From Parabacteroides gordonii MS-1 = DSM 23371 (GTDB lineage Bacteria > Bacteroidota > Bacteroidia > Bacteroidales > Tannerellaceae), in the NCBI RefSeq assembly GCF_000969825.1, contig NZ_KQ033919.1, positions 1,836,173-1,900,172 of the forward strand: a stretch of 64,000 bases of DNA. The letters are read 5' to 3'. The notes under the pieces are model-generated. The model did no database searches, was not told the DNA's origin, and was given only the letters and a program-made list of their open reading frames with translations. How positions within the stretch are numbered: the first letter of the stretch is position 1; each line of letters starts with the position of its first letter. Position numbers and translations under genes: made by a program. Of the stretch, positions 18,931-27,826 are shown in pieces.

Positions 18931-20142
18931 TTATTTCAAATAAACAAGCATCAACACCGGATTATCATCTTCGTCTATCCCTTTCAATTGTTCTAATTCA
19001 AGGATAGCCGGATTCTTTTCTGCTTCCTTAAATATATCCTGCATTTCCCATACAGACAATAGCGTTTTACTGTCTAATGCAGCTACAGGACGAATAGGCA
19101 ATTCACTTCCCAGGTCATTCTTTATGAAGCCATCACCCGATACTTTATAACACTCCCCGGTTTTCTTGTCGAACAGAGCCAGCCGCCGCTTGCGTGCTTT
19201 TTCACCTGTCCAATTCGTATAAGGCATGAACAGATACGATTCTGTCTCGATCGCCTGATACCTCAGATAAGGTGCTGCCAACTCCTGGAAACGTTTGCCA
19301 TCCCCGTTCAGGTATTCAAAACGACAATCAATAGGCAAAGAGTATTTCCCCATTTCAAAGATATACCGAGGTTCGAGTAAATCTTTCGTTACGGTAAACA
19401 GGGTATCGTTGTAATAGTCTTTACAGCAAACCATATCTTTATAATGGAACATATAACGATCCGTCGGGCTACTCATCATCCACGAATACTGGCTATTCAA
19501 CTCAAACAGATCCGACCGGGAGAAGGCATTCATGGTATCACCTTTGGCATCAGCGATATAAAGGCGTATCTTCCTTTTGCCGTTCGTATTACGAACGAAT
19601 GTAACGGATGTCGTATCATTCAACATCGCAAAGTCCCCCGACTCAATATCCGGGCATTTCATCGATCGCAGAAACTTCCCGGACTCCATATCATACACAT
19701 TGATCCGCTGCGAGGTCGTTTGCATAAAAAGCAATCCCTTTTCTTCATCAGCATCAATCTGGGAGATCCAGACAAACTCACCGGGGCCGCTTCCTTTACG
19801 TCCTATCTTACGGACAAACTGACCATCTGTAGTATATTGGAACAATGTTTCCACCCACGGTAAAAAGAAGTATTTGTCAGTCTTCAGGATATTCGCCTCT
19901 TTTATTCCTCTGATCAAAGATTTATCGCTTGTCTCCAACGGTATAAACCTTACAGAATCGGCAATCTCGCTTAATAAGACTTCGCGCTCCGTCTCTATAC
20001 CGGTTTCAAACGGAACAGTCATAGGATATGTGGGAGCTTTTGCTACCTCCACTTCTTCCGTCTGTTTCTCTGCTTTCTTCCCGCCACAGGAAAACAAAAG
20101 AGAGGAGATAATAACGAATGATATGGTACTAAATCTATTCAT
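18931..20142 (-). CDS. 6-bladed beta-propeller lipoprotein
   Basis: 403 residues. Signal peptide with lipobox LLFSC followed by GGKKAEKQTEE. The mature part has the DUF4934-type start VPFETGIETEREVLLSEIAD, then VRFIPLETS, and propeller motifs such as FVRKIGRKGSGPGEFVWIS. It ends EDDNPVLMLVYLK. Such lipoproteins are abundant in gut Bacteroidetes with no settled role; ligand sensing or binding in the envelope is plausible. It is a paralogue of the gene just upstream (similar beginning, middle and identical-style end). As the last gene of the BlaI/M56 operon it is probably under the same repressor. Confidence 0.88.
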   Translation of the reverse strand: MNRFSTISFVIISSLLFSCGGKKAEKQTEEVEVAKAPTYPMTVPFETGIETEREVLLSEIADSVRFIPLETSDKSLIRGIKEANILKTDKYFFLPWVETLFQYTTDGQFVRKIGRKGSGPGEFVWISQIDADEEKGLLFMQTTSQRINVYDMESGKFLRSMKCPDIESGDFAMLNDTTSVTFVRNTNGKRKIRLYIADAKGDTMNAFSRSDLFELNSQYSWMMSSPTDRYMFHYKDMVCCKDYYNDTLFTVTKDLLEPRYIFEMGKYSLPIDCRFEYLNGDGKRFQELAAPYLRYQAIETESYLFMPYTNWTGEKARKRRLALFDKKTGECYKVSGDGFIKNDLGSELPIRPVAALDSKTLLSVWEMQDIFKEAEKNPAILELEQLKGIDEDDNPVLMLVYLK

Positions 20143-20178
20143 ACTCCTAAGTATTTAGTTGATTATTACTTGTTCAGA

Positions 20179-21384
20179 TCATTTCAACTGAACGATCATC
20201 AACACCGGGTTATCATCTTCTTTCAAATTCTTCAATTGCTCATAGTCTAGGATCGAAGGATCCTCTTCTGCCAGCTCCAGTACCTCGGATGCTTCCAGGT
20301 AATAAAGCAACACATCATCTGCGATGCGAGCTTCCGGATAAAAAGGCAAACCGCCCGGCATATCGTTCTTGATCCGGTCGTTCTTCACCTTATAGCAAAC
20401 GCCTTTCTTCTTATCATACATAGCCAACCGGGGCGACTCATCTTCACTGGTCACATCCCAGGAAGTATAGGGGAGAAACACCCATTGAGAAGTTTCGTGG
20501 AAATCCGGGCGCAGATACGCCTGTGCCGGTTCTGAATAGACCAGCCAGTTTCCTTCGAGGATTTCAAAACGTCTTTCCTTCGGAATTTTATATCTTCCCA
20601 TATCCAGGATATAACGGGGTTGAAGCTGCTCCGGTGTAACCGTAAAGACCGTATCATTATAATACTCTTTGCAGCAGGCTTCCTCCTTAAATGAATAGAC
20701 ATAACGGTCGTAACGTCCCCACAAATAATAATTCAAGCCGCTGGCAATGGTAAACTGATCATACTGCGGAAAAGTATTCCATGTCTCACCCTCCTGATTT
20801 ATGAGAAGAAGTTTATCTTTCTTCTGTCCCGTATTATTATAGATATAGCCGACAAACGTACTATCGCCTAACACGGTGAACTGCCAGCAGAAAGGTATTT
20901 TGCACTCTCTTATATACGTTCCATCGACAGAATAAGTAAGGAGTTTTCCGTGATCCATCAAATAAACCTGTTTCAACCTGTCATTTGCAGCAATAAACCT
21001 GACTGCCGCATATTCTCCCGGCCCTTGTCCCCGCTTGGCGACCGAGCGGACGAACTTACCGTCATCCGTAAACTGCAACAACCCTTCACTGCATGGAATA
21101 AACAAGTTATGATCCACCATCTGTATCATCCCCTTATTCACTTTGGCTACCAGACATTCGGGCTTCGTCTCCAGCGGCACGATCTTTACTTCCTTAGCGA
21201 TCTCACTCAGCAGTACTTCCTGCTCCGTCTCGATCCCTTTCTCAAAAGCGATCGTTACCGGATATCCGGATACTCCGGAAATATCTTCCGCCTGTTGATC
21301 ACCGGACTTCTGTCCTCCACATGAAAGCAGAAATAAGCAGACAGGAAGTACACCTGCCATTCTGATCTGTTTTACCATATGCAT
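20179..21384 (-). CDS. 6-bladed beta-propeller lipoprotein (paralogue of the next gene)
   Basis: 401 residues from the ATG at 21384, 10 nt after the stop of the TPR gene. An upstream in-frame start at 21435 would overlap that gene and place 17 residues before the signal peptide, so it was rejected. Signal peptide with lipobox FLLSC. Shared features with the downstream paralogue are IAFEKGIETEQEVLLSEIAK, VKIVPLETK, AKRGQGPGEYAAVRF, EEACCKEYYNDTVFTVT and the C-terminal EDDNPVLMIVQLK. A tandem duplication is inferred. Function is unknown; the pair may sense or bind an envelope ligand for the M56/BlaI system. Confidence 0.87.
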   Translation of the reverse strand: MHMVKQIRMAGVLPVCLFLLSCGGQKSGDQQAEDISGVSGYPVTIAFEKGIETEQEVLLSEIAKEVKIVPLETKPECLVAKVNKGMIQMVDHNLFIPCSEGLLQFTDDGKFVRSVAKRGQGPGEYAAVRFIAANDRLKQVYLMDHGKLLTYSVDGTYIRECKIPFCWQFTVLGDSTFVGYIYNNTGQKKDKLLLINQEGETWNTFPQYDQFTIASGLNYYLWGRYDRYVYSFKEEACCKEYYNDTVFTVTPEQLQPRYILDMGRYKIPKERRFEILEGNWLVYSEPAQAYLRPDFHETSQWVFLPYTSWDVTSEDESPRLAMYDKKKGVCYKVKNDRIKNDMPGGLPFYPEARIADDVLLYYLEASEVLELAEEDPSILDYEQLKNLKEDDNPVLMIVQLK

Positions 21385-21394
21385 ACCTGTTAGG

Positions 21395-22921
21395 TTATTC
21401 GGATTTTTTCTCCTGGGCAGCTTTCCTGCCGGCATTGAAGTAATGATCGGACGAGTCCTTCGAAGCCATCTCTTTCTGTTCCCGTTTCTTCATGGCAGCA
21501 CGCATCTGTTCGTAGTGTTGCTTTTCTATTTCGGGTGGTTCGGGCAAGCTGTTGATCAGAGAACGCAGGTCGATCAATGAGAGTTTACTCTTTTTCCCGT
21601 CGGGTGCCAACATTGTCAGCTCGCTGACACTACGGAAGAAGGCGTCCTGATACAGGTCTTCGAGGAAAAAGCGGTAGCTATGGAGTCCTTTCGACGATTC
21701 ATTCCGCTTCATATATTCCGTCAGGTAGGTGTACTTGCTGAAAAGCGTTTTCTGCAACTTCACCTCATCCTTAAACAGATCCGGTTCTATTGCCCAATAA
21801 TTCTTACTGATCTCATACAGGAAATTCAGTTGCGTCGGATCTTTCTTCCAGGCTTCATAATATATCTTCTCCGCTTCGTTGAAACGGCCGTCACGTTCCA
21901 GGGTACTTCCTCTGAAAGCAGTCAGCAGATTGACAAAAAAGGGCTTCGGCTTCATACACTCTTCCGCCTGGTCGAATAAACGGTACGCTCGCTGACGGTC
22001 GTATGTTTTCCCCAGCGAAGCACCGTAGAGAAGAACCGTCTCCACATCGGTAGAGTCGATCTCGTAAGCGAACTCCAGAGGGTCGACAGCATCCAGTGCA
22101 TGTCCCGACATATAACGGGCTGCTCCTGCATATTTGAGGTTGATGAAAGAGGAATCGCCTTCAGCCAGCAAACCGGTGTAGACCGTATCCGCTTTCAGGT
22201 AATTCTTCGTCATATACAAAGCCATCCCCTGGCTCTGCCGGATCTGGCGACTATCCGGGTTATAATACAAAGCGGTATCGCATACCTGCAACGCCCCTTT
22301 TCCATCCCCCATCCGAAGCAAAGTATTGATCAGGGAAGAGGCGACACGTATATTTTCCGGGTTTATTTCCAGCGCACGGGCATACAGGGAAAGGGCAATC
22401 AACGTGTTCGGCCCGATTCCTTTCTTGACATGGCAATCGGCGAGGCCGGCCAGGATAGAAGGATTATCACTCTCGAAAGAAGCCAACGTATGGTAATATT
22501 CCATCGACTGCCCGTAATCGCCCAACTGATAATACAGGCGGGCCAACTGATTATTGGCGTAGAAGTTCAGCGTATCCGTTTCGAGCACTTTCTGAAAACA
22601 ACGCTTCGCTTCCGCAATCTTTCCGAAGTTGATGGCTGCACGGGCAACCGCATTCAAAGCATCTACATTCGTCGTGTCCATCGACAGACAATGGCGGAAA
22701 CACTGGTATGCTTCCTTATACCGGAGCACGCCTTCATAAGCCTGGCCGATAGCCGACATAGTAACATAGTCGGCAGAGTCTGCCGCCGTAAGACTATCGG
22801 CCAGGGCAATCACTTGCGTAAACTGCTTTCTGTTAACCAGTTCCTGTAGTGATAAACTCTGTGCCTGCCCCATCAGGGACAGGACACTGAGAAGAAGCAA
22901 AACAGTATATTTATGCATCAT
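21395..22921 (-). CDS. Secreted tetratricopeptide-repeat protein
   Basis: 508 residues. Signal peptide 1-21 (ending GQAQ). About residues 28-400 are TPR helices with recognisable units such as AYQCFRHCLSMDTTNVDAL, AKRCFQKVLETDTLNFYANN and ARALEINPENIRV. The C-terminal 60 residues are charged and helical (EQMRAAMKKREQKEMA). It likely acts as a periplasmic scaffold. It lies 21 nt after the M56/TonB gene and 10 nt before the first propeller gene, so it is part of that operon. No enzyme domain is seen. Confidence 0.88.
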   Translation of the reverse strand: MMHKYTVLLLLSVLSLMGQAQSLSLQELVNRKQFTQVIALADSLTAADSADYVTMSAIGQAYEGVLRYKEAYQCFRHCLSMDTTNVDALNAVARAAINFGKIAEAKRCFQKVLETDTLNFYANNQLARLYYQLGDYGQSMEYYHTLASFESDNPSILAGLADCHVKKGIGPNTLIALSLYARALEINPENIRVASSLINTLLRMGDGKGALQVCDTALYYNPDSRQIRQSQGMALYMTKNYLKADTVYTGLLAEGDSSFINLKYAGAARYMSGHALDAVDPLEFAYEIDSTDVETVLLYGASLGKTYDRQRAYRLFDQAEECMKPKPFFVNLLTAFRGSTLERDGRFNEAEKIYYEAWKKDPTQLNFLYEISKNYWAIEPDLFKDEVKLQKTLFSKYTYLTEYMKRNESSKGLHSYRFFLEDLYQDAFFRSVSELTMLAPDGKKSKLSLIDLRSLINSLPEPPEIEKQHYEQMRAAMKKREQKEMASKDSSDHYFNAGRKAAQEKKSE

Positions 22922-22942
22922 CAGCTTCGTATTATTTGGTGG

Positions 22943-24934
22943 TTACTGCAAGGTGAAAGTCAGAGGAACGGTATATTTAACCCGAACAGCCTTTCCGCGC
23001 TGTGTTCCCGGAGTCCATTTCGGCATCACACTAATGACACGCAAAGCTTCTTGATCCAATAACGGGTCGATACCCCGAATTACTTTCGTATCACTGAGCG
23101 AACCGTCTTTCTCCACGATAAATGAGCAGACAACACGTCCTTGAAGACCTTTCTCCTGTGCTTCCTTCGGATATTGTATTGTCTTTGCCAAAAACGCAAT
23201 CAAGCCGTCCTGTCCACCGGGGAATAGCGGCATCTTTTCCACCATTGCAAAGACCTGGTTAGAATCGGCTACTTTATCAGCCTCGTCGCTACCATAACCA
23301 ACAACTACTATATCATCCTTGCCCGGAGTGGGTTGATTCTCTGTTTTTCCCTGCAAGCGGAAAGTAACCGGCACCGTATACTTAACGGCCACATCCTGTC
23401 CCCTTTGCTTTCCGGGCGTCCATCTCGGCATTGCAGAAAGTACCCTGACAGCTTCCATATCGAGTGATGGATCGACACCACGGATCACTTCGATATCACG
23501 GATAGAACCGTCTTTCTCTATGATAAATGAAGCCGTAACACGTCCCTGAATACCGTTCTCCTGTGCAATCACCGGATATTTGATAGTCTTGGCCAGAAAT
23601 TTAAGCAATTCACCCTGTCCACCGGGAAATTCCGGCATTACTTCTACAACGGTAAATACCTGATCCGATACAACCTGCGGCCCATCCGACTGCCGTTGCG
23701 GAGCAGGAGAAGCCGTGGCCGACTGTGACCGTTGTACCGTTCCGTCCGAATACAACTGTACCTTCAGGTCACCCAGCACATCTTTCACTGCCACTTCTTT
23801 CGCCTTTGTTCCCGGGAAAGAGAATACGAGGACGGCATCTTTTGTCGTTTCGAGTACAAAGTTACCATCCATGTCGGTTATTGTCCCGACGTTGGATCCT
23901 TTTACAAGCACATTCGCACCGATGATCGGCCCGTTAAAATCGTCTATTACCTGACCTTTCACTTTCACGGCTTCTGCCGGAACCAGACTGATCTCGGTCG
24001 CTTCCTTTACTTCAGCAACTGCATCGGCTGCAATTTGTCCCGTAATGCGGGCAACCGCCTCAATATTACTGAGTAGCATCAGGAATGCCGCCAGTGGAAT
24101 GAATATCAGGTATTTTGTTCTTCCGATCCCATTGGATCTCTTTTTGTTCATCATACTAATTCTGTTTTTTAGATGTAATACATTAAAACTATTATATAAC
24201 GTTGCTGCAGCCTGATGGTGATGGGCAAGACCTAACAGGTGATACTGGTAGCTCCTGCTGTCGTATCCGGATTGGATAACGGTATTATCTGCCAGGTATT
24301 CAAGGTTATGGCGCACTTCCCGTTTGAGAAGCCATGCAAAGGGATTCACCCAGCATATAACGGTAATCAGCTCGCAAATCATCACATCTACCGAATGCCA
24401 TTGGAATACGTGGGTACATTCGTGTGTAAGTATTTCATCTATCTCTTTATCCGAATGGTTTTCCGGATGTATGAATATCATTTGGAAGAACGAGAAAGGC
24501 CCGGCGGGTTTATCCAGTTGATAAACAGGCACGCCGTGTATGACCGTCCGCCGACTGCGGTAAGCCAGTAGCAGGATACTGCCTAACTGAACGAGGAAGC
24601 GGACTAAAAGAAGGGCCACGACACCCCAGTAAAAATAAGAACTTGCCGAGAGCAGGATACTCTTCCAGTCTGTTTCGACCACCACTTCGGGCGTCACGGT
24701 TATTTCCGGCAGGATAGCCGAATACATCTGTATCACTTCCGTCATGGGCTCCTGCTCCTTCACCCATTCCTGTATGTTGAGCAGGGGATAAATCAACGCC
24801 AACCCAAAGAAAGCAAGGAGTGAAAAGCGACGCAACTTAAAGAACGTGTCCTTATAAAAGAGCAGTCGGTAGAAGGCATAAAAGAGTACAAAGGCTACAT
24901 TCACCTTCAGAAAGTAGGCAAATTCCGGTGTCAT
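22943..24934 (-). CDS. M56 (BlaR1-type) membrane peptidase fused to a carboxypeptidase-like domain and two TonB C-terminal domains
   Basis: 663 residues. Transmembrane segments at about 8-25, 36-52 and 100-124 flank the zinc motif HECTH (H171, E172, H175), with a further TM at about 185-200 and 270-290. This is the BlaR1/MecR1 peptidase core. The periplasmic part holds a CarboxypepD-like regulatory domain (about 300-390, starting VKVKGQVIDDFNGPIIGANV) and two tandem TonB C-terminal domains (about 430-530 and 570-663). Both repeats carry FPGGQ...L..FLAKTI.YP and MP(R/K)WTPG(K/T)QRG. BlaR1 proteins activate gene expression by inactivating the BlaI repressor; blaI lies 21 nt upstream. There is no penicillin-binding sensor domain, so the signal differs from beta-lactams. 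Confidence 0.92.
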   Translation of the reverse strand: MTPEFAYFLKVNVAFVLFYAFYRLLFYKDTFFKLRRFSLLAFFGLALIYPLLNIQEWVKEQEPMTEVIQMYSAILPEITVTPEVVVETDWKSILLSASSYFYWGVVALLLVRFLVQLGSILLLAYRSRRTVIHGVPVYQLDKPAGPFSFFQMIFIHPENHSDKEIDEILTHECTHVFQWHSVDVMICELITVICWVNPFAWLLKREVRHNLEYLADNTVIQSGYDSRSYQYHLLGLAHHHQAAATLYNSFNVLHLKNRISMMNKKRSNGIGRTKYLIFIPLAAFLMLLSNIEAVARITGQIAADAVAEVKEATEISLVPAEAVKVKGQVIDDFNGPIIGANVLVKGSNVGTITDMDGNFVLETTKDAVLVFSFPGTKAKEVAVKDVLGDLKVQLYSDGTVQRSQSATASPAPQRQSDGPQVVSDQVFTVVEVMPEFPGGQGELLKFLAKTIKYPVIAQENGIQGRVTASFIIEKDGSIRDIEVIRGVDPSLDMEAVRVLSAMPRWTPGKQRGQDVAVKYTVPVTFRLQGKTENQPTPGKDDIVVVGYGSDEADKVADSNQVFAMVEKMPLFPGGQDGLIAFLAKTIQYPKEAQEKGLQGRVVCSFIVEKDGSLSDTKVIRGIDPLLDQEALRVISVMPKWTPGTQRGKAVRVKYTVPLTFTLQ

Positions 24935-24955
24935 GGTAATAAGGTATTAAAAGGT

Positions 24956-25318
24956 TTATTCTTTTCCTTTTTCTATCAGATCGATGATATCTTTCAAATC
25001 ATCCGTAGAGATCTTCTGCTCTTTGGCGAAGAAGGAAACCATCTCTTTGTACGAGTCTTCAAAGTAGTTGCGTACAACACCGCTCATAAAGGTACGTTTA
25101 TATTCGCTCTCCGGTATTTGGGGAGTGTATTCGTACGTATTACCATAGCGTTTGTTCTTCACATACTTTTTGCGTTCCAGATTTTTCACGATAGAAGCAA
25201 GCGTGGTGTAAGGGGGCTTTGGGTCCGGATACTTCGCCAGTATATCTTTAACGAAACAAGGACCAATCTGCCATATCCAGCGCATTACCTCTTCTTCCTG
25301 CATTGTCAATTTTTCCAT
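24956..25318 (-). CDS. BlaI/MecI/CopY-family transcriptional repressor
   Basis: 120 residues, the usual size. A winged-helix domain (MQEEEVMRWIWQIGPCFVKD, then TTLASIVKNLERKKYVKNK with the recognition helix) is followed by a dimerisation tail. The family represses its own operon until cut or released after M56 peptidase signalling. A palindrome lies in the gene's own promoter. The gene is the first of the five-gene operon that ends at 18931. Confidence 0.94.
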   Translation of the reverse strand: MEKLTMQEEEVMRWIWQIGPCFVKDILAKYPDPKPPYTTLASIVKNLERKKYVKNKRYGNTYEYTPQIPESEYKRTFMSGVVRNYFEDSYKEMVSFFAKEQKISTDDLKDIIDLIEKGKE

Positions 25319-25345
25319 GATTCCTATTTATTTACGATTGTATCG

Positions 25346-25376
25346 CAAACTTACGAAATAATCGTAAGCAAGCAAG
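25346..25376 (-). promoter_or_regulatory. blaI promoter with palindromic operator
   Basis: On the minus strand a CTTG -33 box (25373-25376) and a TAAGTTTG -7 box (25346-25353) are 19 nt apart. Between and overlapping them is a perfect 7-5-7 palindrome, CTTACGA-N5-TCGTAAG (25350-25368). A second small palindrome CGAT-TGT-ATCG lies at 25335-25345. A BlaI dimer bound here would block RNA polymerase, so autorepression is inferred. Confidence 0.75.
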
Positions 25377-25527
25377 AGAAAAGGAGTTAATAAGTATTAA
25401 AGATGAAGTTACCTACCAGATAAAGAGCATTACCCGGCGGGAAGGGAGGATGATCCCGGACATATTTCCAACTATCCGGGAGGGAATTACCGATCAGCGC
25501 GGTCGCAATTTCAGCGGGGTACGGAGG

Positions 25528-25671
25528 AAAACTTTGTTCGACGGGTGTGGGACAGCTGTTCGACACTCGTCAGACAGCTGTTCGACACTCGTCAGACAGC
25601 TGTTCGACACTCGTCAGACAGCTGTCTCACACTTGTCGAACAGCTGTCTGACGAAGGTCGAACAATGTTTT
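25528..25671. repeat. Block of 22-bp tandem repeats with inverted copies (large imperfect palindrome)
   Basis: The unit starts GACAGCTGTTCGACAC and ends TCGTCA. Three identical copies lie at 25551-25572, 25573-25594 and 25595-25616, with a degenerate copy at 25617-25638. An inverted copy at 25634-25654 is an exact 21-nt complement of both 25568-25588 and 25590-25610. Outer arms 25528-25542 and 25657-25671 are complementary with one mismatch. The rest of the gap (25377-25527 and 25672-25761) shows no gene. An open frame through it reads as low-quality repeats and is not a gene. The role is unknown. Confidence 0.85.
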
Positions 25672-25761
25672 ATTGCGGAGGTAAATAAGTTCACATCAGC
25701 TCCAGGGGAAGTTATCTCCCAGGCCAGCCAGTTTCTCTAGGGGCAAGTTCCAGGCATTGAA

Positions 25762-25971
25762 CTACCGTTTGTTCTCTTCCTTCCACTTATTACGCATCTT
25801 CATCCGCTTGATTTGCAGATAACGCAGCAGAAGGATGACGAACACGGATACTCCCATGACAGCGAAATACTGTACCCAGTCGGGGTCGGGTTGCTTTCCG
25901 GGCCAGCCCCATACGCTCATTACGATCAGGTAGATCAACAGGACACCGGTTGTAATATTAATCTTCTTCAT
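25762..25971 (-). CDS. Small two-TM membrane protein
   Basis: 69 residues from the ATG at 25971. A longer frame starting further upstream would overlap the end of the preceding gene and lies before the -7 box at 26003-26010, so it was rejected. TM segments at about 5-20 and 34-50 (VQYFAVMGVSVFVILLLRYL), followed by a basic tail KRMKMRNKWKEENKR. No family is recognised. It has its own promoter box and is not clearly linked to neighbours. Confidence 0.65.
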   Translation of the reverse strand: MKKINITTGVLLIYLIVMSVWGWPGKQPDPDWVQYFAVMGVSVFVILLLRYLQIKRMKMRNKWKEENKR

Positions 25972-26002
25972 ACCGATTTTCTTCTTTATTACTTTGAACA
26001 GG

Positions 26003-26010
26003 CAAAGATA
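26003..26010 (-). promoter_or_regulatory. -7 promoter box of the small membrane protein gene
   Basis: TATCTTTG on the minus strand, 31 nt before the ATG at 25971. It supports the shorter start for that gene. Confidence 0.5.
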
Positions 26011-26027
26011 CAAGATAGTTCCGGCTT

Positions 26028-27755
26028 TTATTGGGTCAGAACGCATTTGTGTTGGGCGCGATAACCACCGGCTTCAACAATAATAATGTACAATCCTGAC
26101 CGGAGAGACAAAGGCAATACGGATGAACGATTTGATACGGCGCGGGAATATACAACGCGTCCGGCAACATCTATCACTTTTACTTTTCCGGCAGACGGGA
26201 GATCTTCGAGATAAAGTGTATTACCTTTTATGAAACTTTTCCCTGTTTCCTTTTCGACTTGGGATATTTGGGTCTTAACTTCTGTCGGCTCTGCCAACTC
26301 TGAACGCAAAGAGAAATCGGATTTCAGCAAGATTACATTTGCCTCAGATAATTCACCGGTAATAGTCAACTCGGTAGCAGCCGTCGCCTTGACAAAGAAA
26401 GCGGCAAGTGGTGGAAGTGCGTAATTGCTGCCTATCGGATAGGGCTTATAGGTATTCCCATCGTATAAATAGATATTTCCATCCAGTGCCGGATCAAGTT
26501 TTATCCGGGAAAGTTCCAACGGTTCGGGCAACGGGTTGCCACAAAGATACCAGCCGCTATGACCTGAATTGGCATCACCGGAAGATGATATATTTATTGG
26601 TATAGAAGTGCCCTTACCGAAATTGTCCGGTATATTCTCTTTATCGACAGAAAAGGTCAATGTATTGTCAGATGCCGTTGCGTCTAATGCGACCAGATAG
26701 CCTTTTCCTTTCTCAAAGATAAAAGGATTCTCTAAAGAGGACGGCATAGGAAAGACTTCCCAGTTTCCGGTAGCCTGTTGACTGGAAGCTCGTTTGTCGC
26801 TGTTATAAGTTTGTACATACAGGTAATTACCATTACCGGAAAAGGTATCATCTTTCAACTCAAAACGGGGATCGAGCCCTTTCAGGGAAACATCGAAAGG
26901 GAAAGAGAGGAAATGCCATTTGCCTTTTTCGGGGAAGGTATAGTATATCGTTATCTGCTTATTTACTGTTAGCTCTCCGGCGACTGTCAGTGAAATGTCA
27001 GTGTTATGGAGAAACAGTTCATCCACAATGAAATGACCATTATCGGTAATATGTAAGCGACCGTCAGCTAAACTGGCCTGGTTACATTGTACCAAAGAAT
27101 TGATTTCTACGACCCCATTTATCAAAGCACGCCGGTGACGGAAAGGGGGAAGGTGAGACCAACAGCTTTTATCATTCCAGTTGCCTGTTCCAGAGAAGAG
27201 AGAATATCTAGGTATTGTATCCTTTGCATAAATACTGTCAATAAGGAAATACCCCTGAGTATTAGCCTTCAAAGTAGATGCAAAAAAGTCCAGACGATAA
27301 GGGTTACTTCCAAATCGTACAGACTCAACGGGCTTATCTTTTCCTTGAGGATAAACTGCTCCTCCCCGATTTTTCCCGTTTTTATTATCGAGCTCGACAA
27401 ACAACGTATCACCTGCAACAATCGAATGAGCAAAAAGAGTAATCACAGCCGACACTCTCTGAAAGCTCTCCAACGTATAAGGTTCAAACGAGACCTTGCC
27501 TTTCAAGGGTATTTTCAACCCCCTTCCTTTCTCTATAACTACCCCGTCACTTCCCGTATACTCCCAGTTATCACCAGCCGCCCCCGAAAACGTCTGCATA
27601 CGAAACGTATCGACAACTACCGTATTCCCGCTTCCTTTCACAAAACCAGACCATTCAGACGGATTAGACACTTGTGCCCGGACAGGCACTAAAACTGTAA
27701 GAATTGCAGTCCCGGCTAAGATGCGCCGAAACATACGTAAATGTTTCTTTTTCAT
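26028..27755 (-). CDS. Secreted protein with T9SS-type C-terminal sorting domain
   Basis: 575 residues. Signal peptide ending PVRAQ (about 28). The middle holds beta-rich segments, with a pattern GNWNDKSCWSHLPPF...ALINGVVEINS near residues 190-225 resembling envelope proteins of Bacteroidetes that display repeats, and WHFLSFPFDVSL, a motif common in such surface proteins. The last 70 residues (VKVIDVAGRVVYSR..., LRSGLYIIIVEAGGYRAQHK) fit a type A type IX sorting domain. No catalytic motif is seen. A surface-displayed protein of unknown function is inferred. A TATATTTG -7 box sits at 27788-27795. Confidence 0.8.
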   Translation of the reverse strand: MKKKHLRMFRRILAGTAILTVLVPVRAQVSNPSEWSGFVKGSGNTVVVDTFRMQTFSGAAGDNWEYTGSDGVVIEKGRGLKIPLKGKVSFEPYTLESFQRVSAVITLFAHSIVAGDTLFVELDNKNGKNRGGAVYPQGKDKPVESVRFGSNPYRLDFFASTLKANTQGYFLIDSIYAKDTIPRYSLFSGTGNWNDKSCWSHLPPFRHRRALINGVVEINSLVQCNQASLADGRLHITDNGHFIVDELFLHNTDISLTVAGELTVNKQITIYYTFPEKGKWHFLSFPFDVSLKGLDPRFELKDDTFSGNGNYLYVQTYNSDKRASSQQATGNWEVFPMPSSLENPFIFEKGKGYLVALDATASDNTLTFSVDKENIPDNFGKGTSIPINISSSGDANSGHSGWYLCGNPLPEPLELSRIKLDPALDGNIYLYDGNTYKPYPIGSNYALPPLAAFFVKATAATELTITGELSEANVILLKSDFSLRSELAEPTEVKTQISQVEKETGKSFIKGNTLYLEDLPSAGKVKVIDVAGRVVYSRAVSNRSSVLPLSLRSGLYIIIVEAGGYRAQHKCVLTQ

Positions 27756-27787
27756 AGTTAATACTATTTTGGATTGATTTATGTCCG

Positions 27788-27822
27788 CAAATATAAAGAA
27801 ATAATTGAAATGATTATCTTTG
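27788..27822. promoter_or_regulatory. Divergent promoter boxes between the sorting-domain gene and hflX
   Basis: TATATTTG on the minus strand (27788-27795) serves the sorting-domain gene. TATCTTTG on the plus strand (27815-27822) lies only 4 nt before the hflX ATG at 27827. Neither has a clear -33 TTTG at 19-20 nt. Confidence 0.5.
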
Positions 27823-27826
27823 TCGC

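Noticed and set aside
22943-25318. Beta-lactam resistance regulators (BlaR1/BlaI)
   Set aside because: The M56 protein lacks a penicillin-binding sensor domain and no beta-lactamase gene is in the operon.
25551-25660. CRISPR array
   Set aside because: The 22-bp units are directly adjacent with no spacers, include inverted copies, and there are no cas genes.
25450-25740. 96-residue open frame across the repeat block
   Set aside because: The translation only mirrors the 22-bp repeats; no start signal, no family-like sequence, and the DNA structure explains it.
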